From JAAKFL01 sp964629645 (lineage in GTDB: Bacteria > Chlamydiota > Chlamydiia > Chlamydiales > SLFE01), in NCBI GenBank assembly GCA_964629645.1, contig CAZVSU010000006.1:1-49629 (forward strand): DNA of 49,629 nucleotides, in the 5' to 3' direction. The notes beneath the pieces were generated by a model. That model did no database searches. It was not told the DNA's origin and saw only the letters and a program-made list of their open reading frames with translations. The translations under genes were made by a program, and so were the position numbers. Below, piece by piece: positions 23,807 to 30,847 of this stretch; within the stretch, counting starts at the first letter, position 1, and each line of letters starts with the position of its first letter.

Positions 23807-25351
23807 ATGGAAAAAATCGTCATAGTCGATTACGGATCGCAATATACCCAGCTCATCGCCAGAAGACTTCGAGACATGCATGTCTTCTCTGAAATCGTCT
23901 CCCCTAAAAGCCTCGACAAATTACCCCACGAGACAGTGAAAGGACTGATCCTGTCGGGAGGCCCCGGTTCAACGGCAAGAGGGGCCCCTAAGCTACCGGA
24001 GACGATTGCCCAGTCAAAGATTCCTATACTCGGCATCTGCTACGGGATGCAGCTTCTCAACGTCTTAAGCGGCGGGGAGGTCTCATCTTCGGATAGGCGT
24101 GAGTATGGGCGGCAGGAGATCACCTTCACATCAGACCACCCTCTTTTTCATGGCTTGAACGACCGAGAGCTCGTCTGGATGAGCCACGGCGACAGCGTCT
24201 CGAAACTCGCAAGCTCGTTTCAAATTTCCGGTAAAAGCCGCGATGGCACGATTGCAGCGATTTCTCATTGCAGCGCCCCGCACTATGGCGTGCAGTTTCA
24301 TCCTGAAGTGACCCACACTCCAAACGGGAAGCAAATCCTGCACAATTTTTTGACTCTCTGTGACTGCGAGAGAAAATGGTCGCCCGCACAAGCTCTTGCC
24401 CTCATCAAAGACGAGATCAGAAATAGAGTGGGCGACAAAAACGTGATCAGCCTTGTGAGCGGAGGCGTCGACTCCACCGTAGCGACATTAATTTGCACCG
24501 AGGCACTCGGCCCTGATCAGGTCATTCCTATTCATATTGACAGCGGTTTGATGAGAGAAAATGAAAGCGAAGAGGTTGTGTCTCTTTTGAAAGATTACGG
24601 CATGACAAAACTTGACCTTATTGATGCGAAAGAGACGTTTTTGAATGCGCTAAAAGGCGTGACCGATCCCGAACAAAAACGACAGATCATCGGTGATTTA
24701 TTTATCGAGATTCTTGATGATGAAATGGAAAAACTGATGATCGACGACAAAACATTCCTTTGCCAAGGCACACTTTACACCGATCTTATTGAAAGCGGCA
24801 AAGGATGCGGGGAGCAGGCCGCTCTGATCAAAAGCCACCACAATGTCAACTCCCCTTTCGTAGACAAAAAAAGGCGGCAAGGGCTGATCATCGAGCCCAA
24901 CGCTCTGATCTTTAAAGACGAAGTCAGACAAGTCGGAGTCGAACTCGGCGTCCCCCCCCATTTGGTATGGCGCCACCCCTTCCCGGGGCCGGGCCTCGCG
25001 ATCAGAATTTGTGGAGAGGTCACAGAAGAGCGCCTTGCAACTTTACGAAAAGCCGATACAATATTTATTGAAGAGATCAAAGCAGCCAATCTCTACCAAG
25101 ACATCTGGCAGGCGTTTACCGTTTTGATTCCAGTCTCGACAGTCGGAGTCATGGGAGATCAGAGGAGTGAGGGACATGTGATCGCACTGCGTGCTGTCAG
25201 CAGTGTCGACGGGATGACCGCTGATTTTAGCGATCTTTCTTATGACCTCCTCAGCAAAGTGAGCACACGCATCATCAATGAGGTTTCCACAATTAACCGC
25301 GTTGTCTATGATGTCTCATCAAAGCCCCCAAGCACAATTGAATGGGAATAA
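23807..25351 (+). CDS. guaA: GMP synthase (glutamine-hydrolysing)
   Basis: 514 residues. The N-terminal glutaminase has Cys78 in ILGICYGMQLLNVL and the His/Glu pair in VQFHPEVTHT. The ATP-pyrophosphatase domain shows the P-loop LVSGGVDSTVAT near residue 218, FLCQGTLYTDLIES, and the dimerisation domain ends with RVVYDVSSKPPSTIEWE, the classic GuaA C-terminus. It converts XMP to GMP, completing the route started by guaB at the head of the operon. It begins one base after the purF stop. Nothing is missing. Confidence 0.97.
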   Translation: MEKIVIVDYGSQYTQLIARRLRDMHVFSEIVSPKSLDKLPHETVKGLILSGGPGSTARGAPKLPETIAQSKIPILGICYGMQLLNVLSGGEVSSSDRREYGRQEITFTSDHPLFHGLNDRELVWMSHGDSVSKLASSFQISGKSRDGTIAAISHCSAPHYGVQFHPEVTHTPNGKQILHNFLTLCDCERKWSPAQALALIKDEIRNRVGDKNVISLVSGGVDSTVATLICTEALGPDQVIPIHIDSGLMRENESEEVVSLLKDYGMTKLDLIDAKETFLNALKGVTDPEQKRQIIGDLFIEILDDEMEKLMIDDKTFLCQGTLYTDLIESGKGCGEQAALIKSHHNVNSPFVDKKRRQGLIIEPNALIFKDEVRQVGVELGVPPHLVWRHPFPGPGLAIRICGEVTEERLATLRKADTIFIEEIKAANLYQDIWQAFTVLIPVSTVGVMGDQRSEGHVIALRAVSSVDGMTADFSDLSYDLLSKVSTRIINEVSTINRVVYDVSSKPPSTIEWE

Positions 25352-25360
25352 GGAGCCAAT

Positions 25361-26053
25361 ATGACCCAAACGAAACCAAAACTTTATCAGTATGCTGTCT
25401 GTCCATTTTGCAAGAAAGTGGAGGCGATCTTGAAACTGAAAAAAATCCCTTACGAAGCCATAGAGGTACACCCTCTCAATAAAAAAGAAATTAAATTCTC
25501 CGAATCCTATCGGAAGGTGCCGATTTTCATTGACGAAGAGGGGCGTCAAGTCAACGATTCAACGCCTATCATGAAACACATCGATGCCCGGCACAAAAGC
25601 CAACGCATTTTTGACGAAAGCGAGTGGGAAATAAAGTGGCTCAAGTGGTCTGACGATGTCCTGGTCCGCGCACTTCCACCTCTGATCTACAATAGTTACC
25701 CCAATTCTTTAAAAGCGTTTCACTACATCACGAATGAAGGTCAATTTAGCTTTTTTCAAAGATATTTAATCAAATATTCCGGTGCATTCGTCATGAATAT
25801 GGTAGCCAAAAAAAAGGCTAAACAATACAATATCAATAATCCTGTCCACCATTTTAAAATTTGCTTAGATGAATGGAAACAGGCTCTTGAAGAACGGGAG
25901 GACGCAAAAGACCGCTCGCCAAACGGGGCTGATCTGGCTATTTTCGGAATTTTAAGAAGCATTGAAGCACTCCCCGCCTTTCAATACATTAAAGAAAATG
26001 AAGCCGTACATAACTGGTATGAACGGCTAAACCTTGCGGCTTACAACATATGA
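25361..26053 (+). CDS. PTGES2-like glutaredoxin/GST-fold protein
   Basis: 230 residues. The thioredoxin-fold N-terminus carries a CPFC active site (Cys14, Cys17) in YQYAVCPFCKKV, followed by IPYEAIEVHPLNKKEIKFS and YRKVPIF. The C-terminal helical GST-like domain ends SPNGADLAIFGILRSIEAL and WYERL. These signatures, particularly EIKFS-YRKVP and PNGADLA-G-LR, are those of eukaryotic prostaglandin E synthase 2 (mPGES-2) rather than E. coli GrxB. Function in bacteria is unknown; a haem- or glutathione-binding redox role is plausible. It follows guaA by 9 bases and overlaps bolA by 4 bases, so it belongs to the redox/Fe-S tail of the operon. Confidence 0.75.
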   Translation: MTQTKPKLYQYAVCPFCKKVEAILKLKKIPYEAIEVHPLNKKEIKFSESYRKVPIFIDEEGRQVNDSTPIMKHIDARHKSQRIFDESEWEIKWLKWSDDVLVRALPPLIYNSYPNSLKAFHYITNEGQFSFFQRYLIKYSGAFVMNMVAKKKAKQYNINNPVHHFKICLDEWKQALEEREDAKDRSPNGADLAIFGILRSIEALPAFQYIKENEAVHNWYERLNLAAYNI

Positions 26054-26316
26054 TGACATCAATTATCGACGAAATTAAAGAAACTCTGCAAAGCGCGCTC
26101 CCCAACTCGGAAGTGCATGTCCTTGATCCAAGAAATGATCAGACTCACCTCGAAGCGATTGTGATTTCACCGCTTTTCAGCGGTGTCCCGCTTGTGACCC
26201 AGCACAAGATGGTCATGCAGCCTCTGAATGAGCACTTTAAGAGCGGCCTTCACGCTCTCGCGCTCAAAACCTACACACCGGACCAATGGAAAAAAAGGCA
26301 GGAAAGTGGACAGTGA
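26050..26316 (+). CDS. BolA family protein
   Basis: 88 residues with the BolA fold features: an N-terminal helix (IIDEIKETLQSALPNSEVHVLDPR), the HLEAIVISPLFSGVPLVTQHKMVMQPLNEHF core containing the invariant His near the C-terminal side, and the final ALALKTYTPDQW. The short form without N-terminal extension resembles IbaG/BolA2. BolA proteins form heterodimers with CGFS glutaredoxins that hold a bridging [2Fe-2S] cluster. The partner is encoded next, overlapping this gene by 8 bases. Two adjacent ATG codons (26050 and 26053) are possible starts. Confidence 0.88.
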   Translation: MMTSIIDEIKETLQSALPNSEVHVLDPRNDQTHLEAIVISPLFSGVPLVTQHKMVMQPLNEHFKSGLHALALKTYTPDQWKKRQESGQ

Positions 26317-26626
26317 AATAAAACATTTAATCGAAAATGAAATCCACAACAACAAAGTCGTTCTTTTTATGAAAGGGACGCGTCTGTCGCCCCAATGCGG
26401 CTTTTCGGCTCGCGTTGTGAGCATCCTGGATCTCTACAATATCGACTACAAAACTCATAACGTTTTGGAATCGGATGCGCTCAGACAAGGGATCAAAGAC
26501 TACTCCGAATGGCCCACGATTCCACAGCTCTACGTGGACGGACAGTTCATCGGCGGCTGTGATATTGTCGGCGAATTAGCCGAAAGCGGCGAACTTAACA
26601 ATATTTTAGGGACAACCCCCGTTTAA
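26309..26626 (+). CDS. grxD: Monothiol CGFS glutaredoxin (Grx4/GrxD type)
   Basis: 105 residues from a GTG at 26309 that overlaps the bolA end and has GGCAGGAAAG just upstream; the longer open frame upstream is bolA sequence in another frame. The active site is CGFS (Cys31) in GTRLSPQCGFSARVV, followed by WPTIPQLYVDGQFIGGCDIV, the TIP and GGCD glutathione-binding motifs. Proteins of this type carry and transfer [2Fe-2S] clusters with BolA. Adjacency and overlap with bolA strongly support that pairing. It lies 8 bases before the next gene in the run. Confidence 0.92.
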   Translation, partial: DSEIKHLIENEIHNNKVVLFMKGTRLSPQCGFSARVVSILDLYNIDYKTHNVLESDALRQGIKDYSEWPTIPQLYVDGQFIGGCDIVGELAESGELNNILGTTPV

Positions 26627-26634
26627 GACGACTT

Positions 26635-27495
26635 ATGAAGCTGACGTTTATCGGGCTCGGTAAAATGGGCTCTGCCATTGCAGAAAGATTACTTGAGCAA
26701 GGGCAGAACTTAACGGTCTACAACCGTACCGCCGAAAAAGCAAAACCTCTTGTTGACAGGGGGGCCAGACAAGCGTTTTCACTTGCCGAAGCAGTCAACA
26801 ACGCCGATTTTATCCTTTCCAATTTGCTCGACGATCAAGCGGTTCTTTCCGTCACTGAAGGCATTGCGCCCCATATGGGCCATCGAGCGATCCACTTAAG
26901 CCTTTCAACAATCCTGCCGGAAACATCAGCTCAGCTTTTGGACATTCATACAAAGAACGGAACGCGCTACGTTAGCGGCGCCGTCCTCGGCATCCCTGAC
27001 CGCGCTCGCGACGGCACCTTAACGACTTTCCTTTGTGGCGACCACGAAGCAGCTGAAAAGGGATCCCTTGTTGCTCAATGCTTTTCGAACAAAGTCTTGA
27101 ATTTAGGGCCGGATATCAAAACCGCCAATTTTCTCAAGATTTGCATGAACTACTCCCTCGCAACCACAATCGAGTTGATCAGCGAGCTTTATGTCTTCGC
27201 CGAGAAAAGCGGCTTCAATCCATCACTTGTCGCAGAAGGGCTCCATCAGATTTACGGCCATCCCGGCTTTAAACATTACATCGACAAGATCCAAAAACAA
27301 GATTTTGATACGGTCAATTTTGATGTAAAGGGTGGAAACAAAGACTTGAAACTATTCCAGCAAGCCTTCCAAAATGTCGGCGCAAAAAGCGATCTCGCCA
27401 ATTTGATTCAACCTCGTTTTGAAGAGGCCGCAATTCAAGGATTTGAAAGCAAGGATTGGTCCTGCATTCACAAGATTGTACAGGCAAAAAATTAA
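26635..27495 (+). CDS. 3-hydroxyisobutyrate-dehydrogenase-family NAD(P)-dependent oxidoreductase
   Basis: 286 residues. An N-terminal Rossmann domain begins MKLTFIGLGKMGSAIAERLLEQG and continues VYNRTAEKAKPL. The segment IHLSLSTILPETSAQL corresponds to the substrate-binding strand; the catalytic Lys is probably in NFLKICMNYSLA. The C-terminal helical domain matches NAD_binding_11. Family members reduce or oxidise beta-hydroxyacids, and some relatives act as imine reductases; the substrate cannot be read. The catalytic-domain glycine-rich region (SGAVLGIPDRARDGTLT) lacks the usual DAPVSGG wording, so assignment to true 3-hydroxyisobutyrate dehydrogenase is unlikely. It is the last gene of the plus-strand purine run. 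Confidence 0.75.
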   Translation: MKLTFIGLGKMGSAIAERLLEQGQNLTVYNRTAEKAKPLVDRGARQAFSLAEAVNNADFILSNLLDDQAVLSVTEGIAPHMGHRAIHLSLSTILPETSAQLLDIHTKNGTRYVSGAVLGIPDRARDGTLTTFLCGDHEAAEKGSLVAQCFSNKVLNLGPDIKTANFLKICMNYSLATTIELISELYVFAEKSGFNPSLVAEGLHQIYGHPGFKHYIDKIQKQDFDTVNFDVKGGNKDLKLFQQAFQNVGAKSDLANLIQPRFEEAAIQGFESKDWSCIHKIVQAKN

Positions 27496-27525
27496 AAAAA
27501 AGGGCAGAACATAACGTACTGCCCT
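27493..27525 (-). terminator. Intrinsic terminator for the BOF-domain gene
   Basis: On the minus strand a 7-bp stem AGGGCAG/CTGCCCT (27519-27525 with 27501-27507) is followed by eight T residues, a classic Rho-independent terminator 24 bases after the BOF gene stop. On the plus strand the same hairpin follows the last gene of the purine run but without a U-tract. Confidence 0.85.
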
Positions 27526-27549
27526 GATCAATCAATAGAAAGAGCGTCT

Positions 27550-28308
27550 TTAGCTAGATTTTCGGATTTTCATGGCTTCTAGCTCTTTCTGGCCGTTTCT
27601 GCCGTTGATGACAATCGCTTCAACATTGACAAAGTCTCCTTTGCGTAGTCCAAGAGTTTTTGGAGCGTCATCGACATCGATCAAAATCTTATCGCCCGCG
27701 CTGTCGCGAAGCAAAACGAGGTCTTCATCCGGAAGTTCGACGATTGTCCCTTCCACTGTCACTGTCTTACCAGTGAGCGTATCTCTGAAAATTTCTTGAA
27801 TAGACAGTGTCTGCCCGTATTGACCGAAAGAGGCCTTGGAAGACTGGTCAGATGAAAATCGTGTCTTCGGAGCTTGATCCGTTTGGATCTTTGTCGTCAT
27901 GTCTTTCTGTGGATAGATGCGGCGGTTTTGGTCATAAATTTCTTGTGCGAGAACTTCACGATAATCATTGCGGTCGACGCTGAGCTCGCCTTTGACTAAG
28001 ATGGTCTGACCGACACTCAGCTTCAGCGGCTTGTATTTGTCTTTGTACTCAACTGTAATCTGCTCGGTTCCATCGTTGATCACGAGATCTTCGTGCTCTT
28101 TAAAACGGACGACTCGACCGCGGATGGTCACCGAAGCCTCATCGCGCTCATTGATCAAGCTTTTGATCGGGCTTATCTTGGTGGCAGCCACCAAGCTGTG
28201 ACCAGAAACTAAACTGGTATTGGAAGGAATGGCCATCATGCTGACGCCCCAGAAGAACATCAAACCAAATAGTGGCAACACCCATACTTTTTTTACTAGA
28301 GACTTCAT
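27550..28308 (-). CDS. Secreted protein with two BOF/OB-fold domains
   Basis: 252 residues with an N-terminal signal peptide or membrane anchor (KKVWVLPLFGLMFFWGVSMMA). Two OB-fold repeats of the BOF/YgiW type follow. Repeat one, about residues 57-122, contains ASVTIRGRVVRFKEHEDLVINDG and VGQTILVKGELSVD. Repeat two, about 178-247, contains KTVTVEGTIVELPDEDLVLLRDS and KGDFVNVEAIVI. A Thr/Ser/Lys-rich linker (about 135-165) joins them. The repeats are clearly homologous to each other. Related periplasmic single-domain proteins in other bacteria respond to stress, but the role here is not known. The gene stands alone on its strand with its own terminator, and two inverted repeats lie in its upstream region. 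Confidence 0.75.
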   Translation of the reverse strand: MKSLVKKVWVLPLFGLMFFWGVSMMAIPSNTSLVSGHSLVAATKISPIKSLINERDEASVTIRGRVVRFKEHEDLVINDGTEQITVEYKDKYKPLKLSVGQTILVKGELSVDRNDYREVLAQEIYDQNRRIYPQKDMTTKIQTDQAPKTRFSSDQSSKASFGQYGQTLSIQEIFRDTLTGKTVTVEGTIVELPDEDLVLLRDSAGDKILIDVDDAPKTLGLRKGDFVNVEAIVINGRNGQKELEAMKIRKSS

Positions 28309-28322
28309 AGCGACTCTCCTTT

Positions 28323-28394
28323 AAAATAGCTATTTTCATCTGTGACTTAACTCTATCTACCTCGGCAAAAGCGAGTTACACAGAGTCAAGTCAC
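28323..28394 (-). promoter_or_regulatory. Inverted repeats upstream of the BOF gene
   Basis: A perfect 14-base palindrome AAAATAGCTATTTT (28323-28336) lies just upstream of the Shine-Dalgarno of the BOF gene. Immediately beyond is a 13-base inverted repeat with one mismatch (GTGACTTAACTCT at 28342-28354, AGAGTCAAGTCAC at 28382-28394). Between these and pepF (28395-28601) there is an AT-rich intergenic stretch with a repeated AAAAGCGAGTT (about 28367 and 28442), and no gene. These could be operators or mRNA hairpins; no known operator is recognised. Confidence 0.4.
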
Positions 28395-28601
28395 ACTGCT
28401 TCATTTGTCCATTCGATTATTTTTGGAGTATCGGGTCGCGAAAAGCGAGTTTTGATTAAGTGCGTCGTCTAATCCGAACCCTAAAAAGGAGCTCAATTAT
28501 TTTCAACATATTTTGATCGCAATTGAACATGAATGAGATGGATTATTCATTGAACATTCCGTAGCTGTCATGTAGACTGGCAGATCAACTCTGGAGGATT
28601 C

Positions 28602-30416
28602 ATGATCAAAACCCGAGCGGAAATCGACCCGGCAGATAAGTGGAAAGTCGAAGATCTCTATACCCATATGGACCAATGGAACAGTGATTTTATTCAGCTG
28701 TTCGAAAGCGAATCCGCCCCCCACTGGCCCAGTCTTACTTACTACCAAGGGCGGCTCGGCGAAGGAGTATCGACACTTAAAGAAGCAGTCGAAAAGATGC
28801 TGTCGCTGCATCGGAAACTCGCAACACTCTACACATATGCGCACCTTAGGCATGATGAAGACCTTGCTGACGACACTCACAAAACGGCCTTCAATCGAAT
28901 CTCGATGGCCTACCATCAGTTCGAGCAGGAAACATCTTGGTTTCAGCCTGAGTTATTAGCCCTCTCCGAGAGTGCCATACAGAGTTATCTCGATTCAGAG
29001 GAACTAAGCGGCTACCGTCATTATTTAGAATCCCTCGTTCGTTTGAAACCTCATACGTTGTCAAAAAACGAAGAGGCCATTTTAGCACAAGCAAGCCAAG
29101 CTCTCATGACGCCTTACAAAACGTTTTGCGCGATCAATGATACCGATTTTAAATTTCCCGATGTTGCCGATGAGCAGGGAAAACTCCACCCTCTGACACA
29201 TGGCCAGTACACAGTTTTTATCAGAAGCCGCGATCGCATGCTTCGTAAGAATACGTTTGAAACCTACCACGAAAATTATCAAAGCTATCAGAACACACTG
29301 GCTGAAGTGCTCTCCGGACAGGTTTCAGCTGATGTCTTCAAGGCCGAATGCCGACATTACGACTCGGCGCTCGCAGCGGCTTTGAGCCAGTACAACATAC
29401 CCAAGTCGGTTTACACGACTCTGATTCAAACCGTATCGGGAAGACTGAAAAGCCTTCACCGCTACTTTAAGCTGAAAAAGCAGATCCTCAATTACGACGC
29501 CTTCCACGTCTATGATTTATCGGCCCCTATCACCGAAAACGTCGAGATTAAAATGCCTTTCGATGAGGCCGTCGAGCATATCGTGGCGTCGGTTGCACCT
29601 TTGGGTTCCGAGTATCAAAACCGCCTTAGGAAAGGTCTCGTCGAGCAAAGGTGGGTCGATCGCTACGAGAATACAAACAAGCGGTCAGGAGCTTATTCTA
29701 GCGGCTGTTACGACAGCCAACCCTACATCCTGATGAACTACAAGGGGGAGCTCCGCGATGTGTTCACGCTTGCACATGAAGCCGGCCACAGTATGCACAG
29801 CGCCTTGAGCAAAGAGACCCAACCCTACCACTATGCCGATTATTCCATCTTTCTTGCAGAGGTGGCCTCTACGTTCAACGAAGAGCTGCTCATGCGCCAT
29901 TTACTCAAAGAGCGGTCCGACCCGCAAGAACAGATCTATCTGATTCATCAAAAGCTCGAAGATATAAGAGGCACGCTCTTTAGACAAACAATGTTTGCCG
30001 AGTTTGAGATGAAAATACATGAACTGATCGAAAAGAAAACGCCCCTCACTCCCAATCAGCTGACCGAACTTTATCGCGATCTTTCAATCAAATATTTCGG
30101 TCCGGAAGTGAGGTTGGACGATGTCGGAATGGCAGAGTGGGGACGCATTCCCCATTTCTACTACAATTTTTATGTCTATCAGTACGCAACTGGAATCAGC
30201 GCCGCGCTCGCTCTTTGCAATCTGGTGACGGGCGGTGGCGATGAAGAAAGAGAGCGCTACCTTGATTATTTAAAAGCGGGCAGCAGCGCCTATCCGATCG
30301 ATATCTTGCGGCGAGCCGGCGTCGATATGACGCGCCCGGAGCCCGTAGAGTCGGCCCTCCAAACGTTTGACACTCTGGTCGATAAACTAGGGGACGTCTT
30401 CAAATTAGCAAAATAG
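28602..30416 (+). CDS. pepF: Oligoendopeptidase F
   Basis: 604 residues, the usual M3B length. The zinc motif is H392-E-A-G-H396 within FTLAHEAGHSMHSAL, and the third ligand is expected in LAEVASTFNEELL. Conserved features RSGAYSSGCYDSQPYILMNY and IRGTLFRQTMFAEFE are intact. PepF cleaves short oligopeptides (about 7-17 residues) in the cytoplasm. The start has GGAGG ten bases upstream. It precedes groES-groEL as in Chlamydia. The last codons (LGDVFKLAK) are made by an AGGGGACGTCTTCAAATT repeat that occurs twice more in the window, and the stop codon lies inside the CIRCE-like element. Confidence 0.93.
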   Translation: MIKTRAEIDPADKWKVEDLYTHMDQWNSDFIQLFESESAPHWPSLTYYQGRLGEGVSTLKEAVEKMLSLHRKLATLYTYAHLRHDEDLADDTHKTAFNRISMAYHQFEQETSWFQPELLALSESAIQSYLDSEELSGYRHYLESLVRLKPHTLSKNEEAILAQASQALMTPYKTFCAINDTDFKFPDVADEQGKLHPLTHGQYTVFIRSRDRMLRKNTFETYHENYQSYQNTLAEVLSGQVSADVFKAECRHYDSALAAALSQYNIPKSVYTTLIQTVSGRLKSLHRYFKLKKQILNYDAFHVYDLSAPITENVEIKMPFDEAVEHIVASVAPLGSEYQNRLRKGLVEQRWVDRYENTNKRSGAYSSGCYDSQPYILMNYKGELRDVFTLAHEAGHSMHSALSKETQPYHYADYSIFLAEVASTFNEELLMRHLLKERSDPQEQIYLIHQKLEDIRGTLFRQTMFAEFEMKIHELIEKKTPLTPNQLTELYRDLSIKYFGPEVRLDDVGMAEWGRIPHFYYNFYVYQYATGISAALALCNLVTGGGDEERERYLDYLKAGSSAYPIDILRRAGVDMTRPEPVESALQTFDTLVDKLGDVFKLAK

Positions 30417-30431
30417 AGTCGAGAGTGCCAA
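30405..30431 (+). promoter_or_regulatory. CIRCE-like HrcA operator upstream of groES
   Basis: TTAGCAAAA-N9-GAGTGCCAA compares with the CIRCE consensus TTAGCACTC-N9-GAGTGCTAA: six of nine and eight of nine positions match, and the 9-base spacer is exact. It begins before the pepF stop codon and ends 6 bases upstream of the -35 box of the groES promoter. It is most likely bound by the heat-shock repressor HrcA, as in Chlamydia. The left half is degenerate. Confidence 0.6.
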
Positions 30432-30437
30432 TTTTTG

Positions 30438-30467
30438 TAGACAGAAAATGACCTAATTCGCTATAAA
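30438..30467 (+). promoter_or_regulatory. groES-groEL promoter
   Basis: TAGACA (30438-30443), an 18-base spacer and TATAAA (30462-30467) form a good sigma-70-type promoter; each hexamer differs from consensus at one position. The expected start of transcription is near 30474, about 40 bases before the groES ATG. Confidence 0.65.
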
Positions 30468-30512
30468 TTGAGTGAAAACCTCATAACCTCTTTGAATCTA
30501 AGGAGTATGACT

Positions 30513-30833
30513 ATGCCAACTGAAGAAAAAACAAAAACTGCGGCTCCAAATTTGAAGCCCCTAGGAAACCGTGTTTTGGTCAAAAGACTAGAAGCGGAAG
30601 ATGCGCTTAAAGGAGGAATTATCCTTCCTGATACCGCGAAAAAGAAGCAGGAAAAAGCCACTGTGCTGGCCATTGGCGAAGGAAAAAGAGACAAAGATGG
30701 AAACGTAACGCCTGTGCCGGTCAATGTTGGAGATGTTGTTCTGATCGACAAATACTCTGGCACGGAAGTAACGATAGAGGACGAAGAGTACATCATCGTC
30801 CGTTCTGACGATCTAATCGCCATTGTAGAATAA
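30513..30833 (+). CDS. groES: Co-chaperonin GroES (10 kDa)
   Basis: 106 residues from the ATG at 30513 (MPTEEKTKT), which has AGGAG seven bases upstream; an ATG two codons earlier is too close to that site. The core shows NLKPLGNRVLVKRLEAED, the mobile loop GGIILPDTAKKKQEKATVL, and DEEYIIVRSDDLIAIVE. GroES caps the GroEL ring. It sits 14 bases before groEL in a two-gene operon with a CIRCE-like operator. Sequence is typical of chlamydial GroES, with a slightly extended N-terminus. Confidence 0.97.
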   Translation: MPTEEKTKTAAPNLKPLGNRVLVKRLEAEDALKGGIILPDTAKKKQEKATVLAIGEGKRDKDGNVTPVPVNVGDVVLIDKYSGTEVTIEDEEYIIVRSDDLIAIVE

Positions 30834-30847
30834 AGGAGACGTGAACT

